A DNA stretch of 64,000 nt from UBA4427 sp046351135. Its GTDB lineage: Bacteria > Myxococcota_A > UBA9160 > UBA4427. Shown here piece after piece: positions 33,569-42,640 of the stretch. Both the position numbers and the translations under genes were made by a program. Under the pieces are notes generated by a model, which saw only the letters and a program-made list of their open reading frames with translations, was not told where the DNA came from and searched no databases. The stretch spans positions 62,001 through 126,000 of the forward strand of contig JAXLZA010000012.1 of NCBI GenBank assembly GCA_046351135.1. The letters run 5' to 3'. Every line of letters starts with the position of its first letter. The stretch's first letter is position 1.

Positions 33569-34359
33569 CAGAGGTTCCCTCCCGCCGAGCGGGCCGCGAG
33601 GATCTCGCGGTAGCAGCTCGCGATCTCTGCTTCGCTGGCGTCGGAATGCCCGCTCGCGGTGCACATCTTGATGATCGGATAGATGCCGCGCTCGAGGTCG
33701 ACGCCACCCGTCGCCCGATCCTCGTCCGCAGCGGCCGTGAGCGCCGCGACCGCGACCTTCACGGCCTGGTCGCGGGTCAGATTGCGATTCCAGCCGTGCT
33801 TGAGCGACTCGCGGGCGTAGAGGCCGCCCGAGCCCGTCGCGTCGAACTCGGTCTCTTCGTAGCGGCCGCCGGTGATGTCGAACTTCCAGAGGCGGCCGGT
33901 CTTGCGGCGCGTGTCGAAGCCCGCGAAGAGCGGGACCACCGCGAGACCCTGCATCGCCGCCGGCAGGTTCGCGCGGATCATCTGCGAGAGCTTGTTGGCC
34001 TTGCCCTCGAGCTCGAGGCGCTCGCCCTCGATCTTCTCGTAGTGCTCGAGCTCGATCGACAGGATCCGGGCCATCTCGATGCACGGTCCCGCCGCGCCCG
34101 AGATCGCCATCACCGAATACGGATCCGTCTCGAAGACCTTCACCACGTCGCGCGAGGCCACCGAATGCCCGGCGGTCGCGAGCCGGTCGCCCGCCACGAG
34201 GACGCCGTTCCCGAAGCGCATCGCGAGGACCGTCGTTCCATGGGGCACGAGCTCCACGGCACTGCGTCCCCAGGCCGCCAGATCGGGCAGGAGTTGTCGA
34301 TGTTCGACCTGGAGAAGCTCGAAGAAGCTGGAGCCCTGATAGCTGCCACGGAACGGCAC
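33568..34359 (-). CDS. prcB: 20S proteasome beta subunit (catalytic)
   Basis: A 263-residue precursor of the catalytic Ntn-hydrolase subunit. A 41-residue propeptide ends in VPHG, and self-cleavage would expose Thr42 as the nucleophile in TTVLAMRFGNGVLVAGDRLAT. Further family motifs are SVMAISGAAGPCIEMARIL and TGSGGLYARESLKHGW. The start is GTG at 34359 with GAGGGGG 5-6 bases upstream; the frame runs further up into pup without similarity. It lies 79 bases after pup. Confidence 0.95.
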   Translation of the reverse strand: MPFRGSYQGSSFFELLQVEHRQLLPDLAAWGRSAVELVPHGTTVLAMRFGNGVLVAGDRLATAGHSVASRDVVKVFETDPYSVMAISGAAGPCIEMARILSIELEHYEKIEGERLELEGKANKLSQMIRANLPAAMQGLAVVPLFAGFDTRRKTGRLWKFDITGGRYEETEFDATGSGGLYARESLKHGWNRNLTRDQAVKVAVAALTAAADEDRATGGVDLERGIYPIIKMCTASGHSDASEAEIASCYREILAARSAGGNL

Positions 34360-34438
34360 TGTTTCCCCCTCAGAAAACGAGCGATTCGTCGGACGGCGGC
34401 CTCGATCGGCCACCCGGATGGACCCACGGAGCGGCGGA

Positions 34439-34732
34439 CTACTGCCCGCCGCGCTGCACGTAGTTCTTGACGAACTCCTCGGCGTTCTCCTCGAGCACGG
34501 CGTCGATCTCGTCGAGGAGGTTGTCCATCTCCTCCTTGAGCTCCTCGCCCTTCTCGGCGAGCTTCTGGGCGCCGTCGCCCTTGCCGGAGCCCTCGTCGCC
34601 CCCGCCACCCTTCTGCTTCTGCTGCTTCTGCTGTTCGGCCGACGAGGCCATGTAGAGCGGCAGGGGACCCGTGCCCGGATCGATCCTCTCGCGCGAACCG
34701 TTTGCGTACTCCGACTTCTGGATCGTCTTCAT
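34439..34732 (-). CDS. pup: Prokaryotic ubiquitin-like protein Pup
   Basis: A 97-residue Pup. The C-terminal half matches actinobacterial Pup closely: KEEMDNLLDEIDAVLEENAE, then EFVKNYVQRGGQ. The C terminus is GGQ, so Dop must deamidate the Gln to Glu before ligation. The middle is the usual Gln/Lys/Gly-rich disordered part. Typical Pup is 60-70 residues; here the start at 34732 (GGAGG 8 bases upstream) adds 27 residues before a second Met at 34651, which would give 70 residues but has no ribosome binding site. It sits between dop and prcB, the standard place. Confidence 0.95.
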   Translation of the reverse strand: MKTIQKSEYANGSRERIDPGTGPLPLYMASSAEQQKQQKQKGGGGDEGSGKGDGAQKLAEKGEELKEEMDNLLDEIDAVLEENAEEFVKNYVQRGGQ

Positions 34733-34790
34733 CGTCTCGTCCTCCGACCTTCAACTGAGCCCGAAAGCGTCGCTCCCGGGATGGGGCGCT

Positions 34791-36275
34791 TCACGATTGC
34801 ATGTTCTCCAGCAGCTGGGCCGCCGTCTTCGATCGATCGAGCAGGGACTCGACGAACTTCTTCGTCCCCTTCAGCGGCTCGGACATCATGACCCGCTTGA
34901 TCGAGTCGTCGCCCAGCCCGAAGGAGATCGAGTCCCAGTTCACCCCGAACACCTCGCCCGGATACCGCCGCAGACACTCGCCGCGGAAGTACGCGCGGGT
35001 ATCGACGGGCGGATGATGGATCGCGTGCTGGATCTCCTCGTCCGTGACGATCCGCTCGACCTTGCCCTGGCGCTCCAGCAGGAAGTAGAGCCCCTTGTCC
35101 GGACGCAGGTCGTGGTACTGGAGATCGAGCATCTGGACCTGGGAATCCGACCAGTCCAGCTTCTTGCGGCTCATGTAGCTCTCGATCATCCGCTTCTTGA
35201 TGATCCAGTCGATCTTCGTGTCGAGCTCCATCGGATCGCGTCCGAGGGCCTCGAGCGCCTCCTCCCACTTCCGGAGCACGTCCTTCTGGATCGCGTCCAG
35301 GGTGCGCGAGGAAGCATAGGCGAGCACCATGTCGAGGAAGCCCTTCTGGATCTCGAGGGCGGTCCGCTGGCCGCCGTCCTCCATCGGGAGCTTCACGCGC
35401 AGCGACGGGTCGTGGGAGACCTCGCGGATCGCGCGCACCGGGTCACGCAGCGAGAGCGACTTCGTGACCGCGCCGTCCTCGATCATCGAGAGCACGAGGG
35501 CGGTGACGCCGTTGCGCAGGTAGATCGTGTACTCGGACATGTTCGAGTCGCCGACGATGACGTGGAGCCGTCGGTACTTCTCGCGGTCGGCGTGGGGCTC
35601 GTCGCGGGTGTTCACGATCGGCCGCTTGACCATCGTGTCGAGCGCGACCTCGGTCTCGAAGAAGTCGGCGCGCTGGGAGATCTGGTAGTCGCACGGATGG
35701 CTGCGGTTCTCGCTGCCCACCTTCCCCGCCCCGCACCAGATCTGGCGCGTCGCGAAGAACGGCAGCAGCGGCTCGACGACCTGCTTGAACGAGGTCCGCC
35801 GGTCCATGAGATAGTTCTCGTGACAGCCGTAGCTGTTGCCCTTGCGGTCGCTGTTGTTCTTGTAGACGAGCATCTCGGCACCCGCCGGAAGCAGCGTGTT
35901 CGCCTCGCGCCGGCTCAGCTCGACGATGCGCTCGCCCGCCTTCTCGTGGATCACGACGTCCCGCGCGTTCGTCACCTCGGGCCCCGAGTACTCGGGATGG
36001 GCGTGGTCGACGTAGTAGCGCGCGCCGTTGATCAGGGTCTTGTTGCGGGCGATGTTCTCCTGCTGGTTGGGCGTGTACTTCTCGCCCTCGACCTGGAACC
36101 CGCGCGCGTCCGCGAGCGGATTCTCCTGGTCGTAGTCCCAGAGGATCCGGCCCTCGGGATCCTCGCGATAGGCGTTCACGATCAGGACGCAGGACGAGAT
36201 GGGATCGAAATCAGGGTCGTTCTTGACCGTGATGCCGAACTCGATCTCGGTTCCCATGATGGTCGGAATCGCCAT
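34791..36275 (-). CDS. dop: Pup deamidase/depupylase Dop
   Basis: A 494-residue paralogue of PafA that deamidates Pup-Gln to Pup-Glu and removes Pup from substrates. It begins IPTIMGTEIEFGITV and carries the inserted Dop loop at about 35-75 (VLIVNAYREDPEG through GFQVEGEKYTPNQ), absent from PafA. The active-site Asp region DHAHPEYSGPEV, the KNNSDRKGNSYGCHENYLMDRR stretch and NTRDEPHADREKYRRLHV are intact. It follows the unfoldase gene by 84 bases. Confidence 0.96.
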   Translation of the reverse strand: MAIPTIMGTEIEFGITVKNDPDFDPISSCVLIVNAYREDPEGRILWDYDQENPLADARGFQVEGEKYTPNQQENIARNKTLINGARYYVDHAHPEYSGPEVTNARDVVIHEKAGERIVELSRREANTLLPAGAEMLVYKNNSDRKGNSYGCHENYLMDRRTSFKQVVEPLLPFFATRQIWCGAGKVGSENRSHPCDYQISQRADFFETEVALDTMVKRPIVNTRDEPHADREKYRRLHVIVGDSNMSEYTIYLRNGVTALVLSMIEDGAVTKSLSLRDPVRAIREVSHDPSLRVKLPMEDGGQRTALEIQKGFLDMVLAYASSRTLDAIQKDVLRKWEEALEALGRDPMELDTKIDWIIKKRMIESYMSRKKLDWSDSQVQMLDLQYHDLRPDKGLYFLLERQGKVERIVTDEEIQHAIHHPPVDTRAYFRGECLRRYPGEVFGVNWDSISFGLGDDSIKRVMMSEPLKGTKKFVESLLDRSKTAAQLLENMQS

Positions 36276-36359
36276 CTCGGTCTCGAAGCTCCCTCGGTCG
36301 TCCGCGCCCCGATCGCTCGGGGCGCGGACCCACCGATTCCGTTTCCCGGTCCGTTCGAC

Positions 36360-38222
36360 CTAGAGGTACTGGCCCTGACCACTCGAGACGTTCTCGATGG
36401 TCTGCTCCTTGCGCTCCATTCCGGTGATGAGCGTTCGGACGTTGATGATCCGCTCGCCCTTCCGGCCGGAGATGCGCGCCCAGTCGTCGGGATTCGTGGT
36501 GTTCGGGAGATCCTCGTTCTCCTTGAACTCCTCGCGCACCGACTCGATCATGTCCTCGGCCGTGATGCCGTGCTCACCGCCCTCGAGGAAGCGCTTGACG
36601 GCCTTCCGCTTCGCGCGGGCCACGATGTTCTCGAGCATCGCGCCGGACGAGAAGTCCTTGAAGTAGAAGATCTCGCGCTCGCCCTTGGCGTAGGTCACCT
36701 CGAGGAACTTGTTCTCGTCACCCGTCGAGTACATGTTGTCGATGACCTCGTCGATCATCCGATCGCACGCGACGGCGCGATCGCCTCCGTACTTCGCGAC
36801 CGACTCCGCGTGCAGCGGGAGGTCGGGCGTCAGGTACTTCTTGATGATCTCGCGGGCCGCCGGCCGGTCGGGGCGGGACACCTTGACCTTCAGGTCCAGG
36901 CGCCCGGGTCGCAGCACCGCGGGATCGATGAGATCCTGCCGATTGCTGGCCCCGATCACGATCACGTTCTCGAGCGCCTCGACGCCGTCGATCTCCGACA
37001 GGAACTGCGCCACGACGGTCGCTTCCATGTCCGACGAGATGCCCGAGCCGCGCATGCGGAAGAGCGAGTCCATCTCGTCGAAGAAGACGACGACCGGCAC
37101 GTCCTCGGAGGCCTTCTCGCGCGCCTTCTTGAAGACGTCCCGCAGCTTGCTCTCGGTCTCGCCCACGTACTTGTTGAGGAGCTCGGGGCCCTTCACGTTC
37201 AGGAAGTACGCGGTGGTCGCCTTGCCCGTCCGCTGCTCGATGCGCTTCGCGAGGCTGTTCGCGACCGCCTTCGCGATGAGCGTCTTGCCGCAGCCCGGAG
37301 GGCCGTAGAGCAGGATGCCCTTCGGCGGGCGCAGCTTGTGCTCGAGGAAGACCTCGGGGTGCATGTAGGGCAGCTCGACCGAGTCGCGCAGGATCTCGAT
37401 CTGGTCGCCCAGGCCGCCGATGTCGTCGTAGGTGACGTTCGGGATCTCCTCGAGCATCACCTCCTCGACGGTCGACTTCGGCAGCTTCTCGAAGGCGTAC
37501 TGCGTCCGCATGTCGACCAGGATCGGATCACCGACCTTCAGGTTCTCGCGCCGCAGCGGCTCCGAGAGGGTCACCACCCGCTCTTCGTCCGTGTGGCCCG
37601 AGACGATCACGCGGCTCTCCGAGATCGTGTCGACGATCTTGCAGACCTCGCCGCGCTGGGTGTACTCGGCGCCCTCGATGATGTTGAAGGCCTCGTTGAG
37701 GACGACGTACTGGCCCTCGGCGAGCCGGAACGGATCCAGGTTGGGATGCACGTTCACCCGCATCGGGCGTCCGTCCATCAGGATCTCCGACGTTCCGTCC
37801 TTGTTGGCGCGGATGAAGACGCCGTAGGTGTTCGGCGGCGCGCAGAGCTTGTCGACCTCCTCCTTGAGGAGCTCGATCTGCTGCTTCGCCTCCTGCAGCA
37901 TGGCGACGAGCTTCTCGTTCTGGCGCTCGGCGTCGTGGTGCTGGGTGCGGACCTGCTCGTAACGCCGCCGCAGGGTCTCGAAGTCCGCGAGCATGCGGTC
38001 GAGGCGGTGGCGGAACTCGTTCGAATCGCTGCCGAAGAAGCGCATGGCGTCGTGGAGCCGCTCGGCCTCGCTGGCGGCGCGGTCCTCGCCCGACCGCCGC
38101 GGATCGGATTCCGGCTCGTCGCCGGGGCGCCCCGTCGTCGAAGGAGCGATGCGTCGCATCACGTCGCGGACGAACCCCTTGCGGCCCGCGCCCGATCCCG
38201 ATTCCGAATCATTCTCGCTCAT
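36360..38222 (-). CDS. arc: Proteasome-associated AAA+ ATPase (ARC/Mpa)
   Basis: A 620-residue ring ATPase that unfolds pupylated proteins and feeds them to the 20S core. Residues 50-127 form the coiled coil that binds Pup, 130-240 the tandem OB folds (GRPMRVNVHP), and 260-530 the AAA+ domain with Walker A GPPGCGKT (307-314), Walker B VVFFDEMDSLF and the arginine-finger region LRPGRLD. The C terminus is GQYL, the motif that docks in alpha-ring pockets and opens the gate. The ATG at 38222 has AGGAG 9 bases upstream. It is the first gene of the proteasome operon. The first 48 residues are Ser/Asp/Arg-rich and disordered. Confidence 0.97.
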   Translation of the reverse strand: MSENDSESGSGAGRKGFVRDVMRRIAPSTTGRPGDEPESDPRRSGEDRAASEAERLHDAMRFFGSDSNEFRHRLDRMLADFETLRRRYEQVRTQHHDAERQNEKLVAMLQEAKQQIELLKEEVDKLCAPPNTYGVFIRANKDGTSEILMDGRPMRVNVHPNLDPFRLAEGQYVVLNEAFNIIEGAEYTQRGEVCKIVDTISESRVIVSGHTDEERVVTLSEPLRRENLKVGDPILVDMRTQYAFEKLPKSTVEEVMLEEIPNVTYDDIGGLGDQIEILRDSVELPYMHPEVFLEHKLRPPKGILLYGPPGCGKTLIAKAVANSLAKRIEQRTGKATTAYFLNVKGPELLNKYVGETESKLRDVFKKAREKASEDVPVVVFFDEMDSLFRMRGSGISSDMEATVVAQFLSEIDGVEALENVIVIGASNRQDLIDPAVLRPGRLDLKVKVSRPDRPAAREIIKKYLTPDLPLHAESVAKYGGDRAVACDRMIDEVIDNMYSTGDENKFLEVTYAKGEREIFYFKDFSSGAMLENIVARAKRKAVKRFLEGGEHGITAEDMIESVREEFKENEDLPNTTNPDDWARISGRKGERIINVRTLITGMERKEQTIENVSSGQGQYL

Positions 38223-39251
38223 CGCATCTTCTCCTGGTTCCCAGAGACCGCAGCTTCCTGCGGCGAAGAACATTGAACGCGATCCACGGTCGAACGACTG
38301 TGCAAGGGGTGTGCCGGTAGGCGGGCGAGATCGGCGAGCCTGGACGGCCCCCGACCCGACGAGGCGCTCGACCGGCCCCCGCTCCGCAGTCCCCGCGCCG
38401 GCGAGCCGGGCGTCGGAAGGAGGTCATCGGCAGGCGCCGTCGCGCTCCGGCCCCCCGGTCTGGCGAGCGAGAGATTCAGCAATGAAGACGAGGGCTTCGG
38501 CCCTGAACGTCGTGTGAATCCAAGGCCTTCGGCGCGGCCCGGGAGCCCGCCCGTCCCGGCCCTCGGCGACCTTCGAGCCGCCTGCGGACCCGCTGTGATC
38601 CGGTCTTCCAAGGCTTCCACCCCCGTCGCCCCCCTGCGCCGTTCGGATTGCCTGACTGCCTGGTTCCTGCGTCGTTCACCGCCCTGCGGCTCGAGGGCGG
38701 AGCCCCCTGTGGAGCCGGCCTCGACGGGACGATGGATGCCGTTCTCTCCGCTGCGTGACTCCTGGGACCATCTCCGCGGCTGCCGAAGACTCGACCAGGA
38801 ATCGCGAAACTCCTTGGTTTTGAAGTCTTTTTTGTCCTTTTGCAGTGTATCCGTCGGAAGGGCCGTGTCAACCGAGCGCGAAGGGCAGAGAGCCGCGTAA
38901 ACCCGTGTTTCATAAAGGCTTCGTCGTTCCATTGGGAACACCTCGGGCCCGAACGGTGCAGTCGGCCCCTCGGACAGCCCCACCGATCGCAAAACGCGGC
39001 CGGAAGGGCGTGGATCGCCGTATTCGATGGGTACCCCGTGTGCGCTCGGGGGTTTCGGGGGCGGCGGACTGCCATCCCGGGCGGCAGTCGCGCCCGACCG
39101 GGCGCCAAGGATCGGACACGTCGGGAGGGGGGCGAGACCGGCCCCGTCTGCCGGAGGGCTGCACCGCAATGCCTTGCCGATCGGGAGGGCGGACACCCCG
39201 CGCGGTGCGAAGAATGCCCACGCGCGTCGGCCCACCCCCTGGACCGCGAGA
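38223..39251. other. 1.03-kb gene-poor gap upstream of the proteasome operon
   Basis: No convincing gene is seen on either strand; open frames here have no ribosome binding site or family motif. Contents: a promoter-like pair at 38844-38871 reading toward the unfoldase gene, a locally A-rich stretch just downstream of it (38810-38845), and two adjacent hairpins, ACTGCC/GGCAGT at about 39068-39088 and GCGCCC/GGGCGC at about 39090-39105, beyond the lolA stop. tRNA, RNase P, SRP and tmRNA signatures were looked for and not found. Confidence 0.6.
38844..38871 (-). promoter_or_regulatory. Candidate sigma-70 promoter for the Pup-proteasome operon
   Basis: On the minus strand TTGACA (perfect -35, 38866-38871) and TACACT (38844-38849) are 16 bases apart. 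Transcription would start near 38837, leaving a leader of about 615 bases before the unfoldase ATG. It is the best promoter match in the window. Immediately downstream the mRNA is A-rich, with AAGGAG but no start codon at a suitable distance. Confidence 0.6.
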
Positions 39252-40064
39252 TCAGTTCGGTCGCGATTCGGCGTAATCGATCACTTCCACACCTTCCGGA
39301 ATTTTCAGCACGAAGGTGTCCGGTGCGGGATTGCGGTTCTCTTCGAGACGGTCGAAACGGATGCGGGTCACGTTCCCGAACAGGTCCGTCACGGAGGTCG
39401 CGACGACGACCCCGGTCTTCCGATCCGCCACCAGGCCGAGCCGCTCGTAGCTCGCATCCTCGCGCGGGATCAGGTCGAGCGAGACCTGCTTCGCATCGCA
39501 CGTCGATGCCGTCACCGAGAACGACGCCAGGAGGTCGCCATCGCCCATGAGGAACTGCAGCGCGGCGCCGCTCAGGTAGCCCTCGGTGACTGCCAGCCGC
39601 GTCACGGTCTTCGCATCGATGTCGTGGATCCAGAGCGTCTTGCCGTCGGACACGACGACGCTCGCCTCCGGCGGCGCGTAGGTCCAGCGCATGCGACCGG
39701 GCTTCGCGAAGACGACCTTGCCGCGGCGGGGAACCGGACTCGACAGCGCCTCGCCCTGGAAGGTCGCCGAGACGTTCGCCTGCTCGAAGTCCGCGCGCAG
39801 ATCCCGGATGCCCTCGTAGCGGTCCTGGATCTTGCGGGCCGTCTGCTCGGCGAGCTGCGGATCGCAGGCGGCCTTGGACGGCTCGGCACCGGCGATCGCC
39901 GCGGAGATCCAGAGCAGCGCCGTACAGGCCGCGATCCGGATCGGAGCCGATCGACCGCTCCCCTCCCCGAGCCGGGCGAGCCCCAGCCATCGAGCGGGTC
40001 GCTGCGACCGTGTCTCCGAGGCGCTCGTGCGCGAATGCTGGTGGACCACCTGCTCCCGTTCCAT
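39252..40064 (-). CDS. lolA: Outer membrane lipoprotein carrier protein LolA
   Basis: Up to 270 residues. A signal segment (about 42-60, IAACTALLWISAAIAGAEP) is followed by the LolA fold: LAEQTARKIQDRYEGIRDLRADFEQANVS, the hallmark GKVVFAKPGRMRWTYAPPEASVVVSDGKTLWIHD, and the C-terminal DLFGNVTRIRFDRLEENRNPAPDTFVLKIPEGVEVI. LolA ferries lipoproteins across the periplasm. The first 40 residues before the signal are Arg-rich, so a later start is possible. It follows ftsK by 38 bases, a common pairing. Confidence 0.93.
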   Translation of the reverse strand: MEREQVVHQHSRTSASETRSQRPARWLGLARLGEGSGRSAPIRIAACTALLWISAAIAGAEPSKAACDPQLAEQTARKIQDRYEGIRDLRADFEQANVSATFQGEALSSPVPRRGKVVFAKPGRMRWTYAPPEASVVVSDGKTLWIHDIDAKTVTRLAVTEGYLSGAALQFLMGDGDLLASFSVTASTCDAKQVSLDLIPREDASYERLGLVADRKTGVVVATSVTDLFGNVTRIRFDRLEENRNPAPDTFVLKIPEGVEVIDYAESRPN

Positions 40065-40102
40065 CCGGGCCCGCCGCGAAGACGCGCCCTGCCCCGTTGC
40101 CG

Positions 40103-42640
40103 CTAGTCCTCGCCGCGATCGGGCGCCGGCAGATACACCTCGCGACCCTTCGCACCGATCTGGGGTCCGATCATACCGTCTTGTTCCATCTGCTCGATGA
40201 TCCGGGCCGCCCGGTTATAACCGATCTTGAGCCGGCGCTGGACGTAGGAGATCGATGCGTTGCGCGTTTCCGCCACGATCGACACGGCCTGGTCGAACAT
40301 GTCGTCGACCTCCTCGCCGCGGCTCTCGACCCGCTCCGCCTCGGAATCGGCCTTGACGAGATCCTCGTCGAAGACCGGCCGGCCCTGTCCCTTCAGGAAC
40401 GCCACCAGGTCGTGGACCTCGGTCTCGGTGACGAACGGACCGTGGATGCGCTGGAGCACCGCCGATCCCGGCGGCAGGAAGAGCATGTCGCCCATGCCGA
40501 GCAGGTCGTCGGCCCCCTTCTGGTCGAGGATGGTTCGGCTGTCTGTGCCCGAGGAGACCTGGAAGGAGACGCGGGCGGGGAAGTTCGCCTTGATGACGCC
40601 AGTGAGGACGTCGACGCTCGGGCGCTGGGTCGCGAGCACGAGATGGATCCCCGACGCGCGCGCCATCTGGGCGAGGCGCTGGAGCGATTCCTCCACCTCC
40701 TTGGCCGACGACATCATCAGGTCCGCGAGCTCGTCGATGACGACGACGATGTAGGGCAGCTCCTGCCACTCGATCTCGTCGCCCTCGGTCTGCCCCGGGC
40801 GCGGCTTCAGCTGGAAGGTCTCTTCGCCCGCGGCGAGACACTTGCGCGCCTTCTCGTTGAACTGATCGATGTTTCGGACGCCGGTCGCGCTCATCATCTG
40901 GTAGCGCTCTTCCATCTTCCGAACGACGCCCTGCAGCGCCGCCGCCGCCCGCTTCGGGCTCGTGACGACGTCGGCGATGAGATGCGGGATCCCGTCGTAG
41001 ATCGAGAGCTCGAGCATCTTCGGATCGATCATCAGCAGCTTCAGCTGATTCGGCGTCGCGCGACACAGGAGCGAGCAGAGGAAGGCGTTCAGGAAGACGC
41101 TCTTGCCCGTCCCGGTCGAGCCGGCGACCAGCAGGTGGGGCATCTTCGCGAGGTCCGACGTGACGGAGTTGCCGAAGATGTCCTTGCCCATCGCGACGGT
41201 GAGGACGCCCCGGCTCTTGCGGAAGCTCTCCGAGTCGAGGATCTCGCGCAGGTAGACGGTCTCCCGCCGCGGATTCGGCACCTCGATCCCGACCACCGAC
41301 TTCCCCGGCAGCGGCGCGATGATGCGGATCGAGATGGCGCGCAGCGCCATCGTCAGGTCGTCGGTCAGGCCGACGATCCGATTGACCTTGATGCCCGGCG
41401 CGGGCTCGTACTCGTACATCGTGATCACGGGGCCGGGATGCACGCGCACGACGCGTCCCTGGACGCCGAAGTCCGCGAGCTTCTTCTCGAGGATCTTCGA
41501 GTTCATGATCAGCGATTCGCGATCGTAGGAGCGCTCTCCCTCCGGCGTCGCCGAGAAGATCGAGATGTCGGGCAGCTTGAACGGTCCCTTGTGGCCGTCG
41601 TCGTTGAAGCGGAAGGCCTCCTGCTCGGGCTTGCGCTTCTTCCGTCGCTGCTCGTCATGGTCGACGATGTCGGGCTCTTCCTGGGCGCGGAGCTTGCGCA
41701 TCGGACGGGCGCTTCGCGGACCGGCCTCCTCGCCCGCTTCGCGCTCCTCGTCCGCGTCCTCCTCGTCCTCTTCCTCGAGCACGGAGACGGGATCGACGCT
41801 CTCCTCGTCCTCGAGATCGTCGGACGAAGGATCGGGACCCCGCCGCTCCTCGACCCGCGCCCGCCGCTCCTTCTGCGCGCGCCGGACGAGCAGCCCGTTC
41901 ACCGACTCGCGCGCCCGCTCGCCTTCGTGGACCAGCGCCTCGCGCAGGGCCGACAGCCCGCTCCCCAGCGCTTCGAGCACGCGATCGACCAGGGGAACGA
42001 CCTCGTCCGCCGCCCACAGGATCCGGTCGAGGGTCCAGGCGCCCGCGCTCCCGATCACGCCGAGCGTCGCGCTCGCCGAGACGCCCGTGAGCGAGAGGAC
42101 GCCCACGACGAACAGGAGCATCGTCAGGATCACCGCGCCCGCGCCGCCGAAGAGCAGCGTCTGCAGCCTCGACCATTCCGTTCCGAGCCAACCGGGCTCG
42201 ATCCACGGCAGCTCGCCGGGCTCGAGTCCGAAGAGCAGGATCGGCAGCGCGGCCGCGGACGGAACCAGCGCCAGCATCCCCAGCCAGAATCGCGAGAAGA
42301 GCCCGGGCAGCCCGAGACTCATCAGGAGTCGGGCGCCCAGGAACGCAGTCCCCGCGACGAGCACGAAGGATCCCGCACCGAAGCCGCCCATCAGGGCCCC
42401 CGCGACCGTCGCGCCGACCGGACCGGCGCCGTTGCGGACCTCGAGGCTCAGAAGGGGATCGGCGGGGGAGTACGTCGCCAGCGCCAGCGTGGCGAGAAGG
42501 GAGAACGTGACGAGGACGAGGCCGAGCAGCTCGGAGCCGGGCCCGGCCGCGCCTGCCGCGTCGTCCGATTCGATCTCGACGTCGCGAGCGACACGCCCGC
42601 CGCCCCGCTTCGATCGCGAACGAGCCGATGCCCTAGCCAT
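40103..42640 (-). CDS. ftsK: DNA translocase FtsK
   Basis: An 845-residue septal DNA pump that clears chromosomes and activates XerCD at dif. Four N-terminal transmembrane segments (about 35-55, 70-100, 110-135, 155-190) are followed by an acidic/basic linker (about 250-340) and the motor: alpha/beta domains with Walker A AGSTGTGKS, Walker B IVVVIDELADLMM, LATQRPSVDVLTGVIKANFPARVSFQVSS, and the gamma winged helix ISYVQRRLKIGYNRAARIIEQME. The linker is short, like SpoIIIE/FtsK of many bacteria. The ATG at 42640 has AGGA 8 bases upstream; an ATG three codons earlier is also possible. Confidence 0.96.
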   Translation of the reverse strand: MARASARSRSKRGGGRVARDVEIESDDAAGAAGPGSELLGLVLVTFSLLATLALATYSPADPLLSLEVRNGAGPVGATVAGALMGGFGAGSFVLVAGTAFLGARLLMSLGLPGLFSRFWLGMLALVPSAAALPILLFGLEPGELPWIEPGWLGTEWSRLQTLLFGGAGAVILTMLLFVVGVLSLTGVSASATLGVIGSAGAWTLDRILWAADEVVPLVDRVLEALGSGLSALREALVHEGERARESVNGLLVRRAQKERRARVEERRGPDPSSDDLEDEESVDPVSVLEEEDEEDADEEREAGEEAGPRSARPMRKLRAQEEPDIVDHDEQRRKKRKPEQEAFRFNDDGHKGPFKLPDISIFSATPEGERSYDRESLIMNSKILEKKLADFGVQGRVVRVHPGPVITMYEYEPAPGIKVNRIVGLTDDLTMALRAISIRIIAPLPGKSVVGIEVPNPRRETVYLREILDSESFRKSRGVLTVAMGKDIFGNSVTSDLAKMPHLLVAGSTGTGKSVFLNAFLCSLLCRATPNQLKLLMIDPKMLELSIYDGIPHLIADVVTSPKRAAAALQGVVRKMEERYQMMSATGVRNIDQFNEKARKCLAAGEETFQLKPRPGQTEGDEIEWQELPYIVVVIDELADLMMSSAKEVEESLQRLAQMARASGIHLVLATQRPSVDVLTGVIKANFPARVSFQVSSGTDSRTILDQKGADDLLGMGDMLFLPPGSAVLQRIHGPFVTETEVHDLVAFLKGQGRPVFDEDLVKADSEAERVESRGEEVDDMFDQAVSIVAETRNASISYVQRRLKIGYNRAARIIEQMEQDGMIGPQIGAKGREVYLPAPDRGED

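Noticed and set aside
34439..34732. Pup as a UBact-type modifier
   Set aside because: UBact proteins end in a form such as RTGE/Q. This protein ends YVQRGGQ and matches actinobacterial Pup closely.
38514..38900. A 128-codon plus-strand open frame in the proteasome upstream gap
   Set aside because: No ribosome binding site, composition like random high-GC sequence, and it crosses the candidate promoter of the opposite strand.
38223..39251. Possible RNase P, SRP, tmRNA or tRNA gene in the gap
   Set aside because: The conserved cores of these RNAs were looked for on both strands and not found.
38476..40155. Open frames on the minus strand extending from lolA into the gap before the proteasome genes
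   Set aside because: They are Arg/Gly/Pro-rich shadows without a plausible start; the real lolA is in another frame with clear family motifs.
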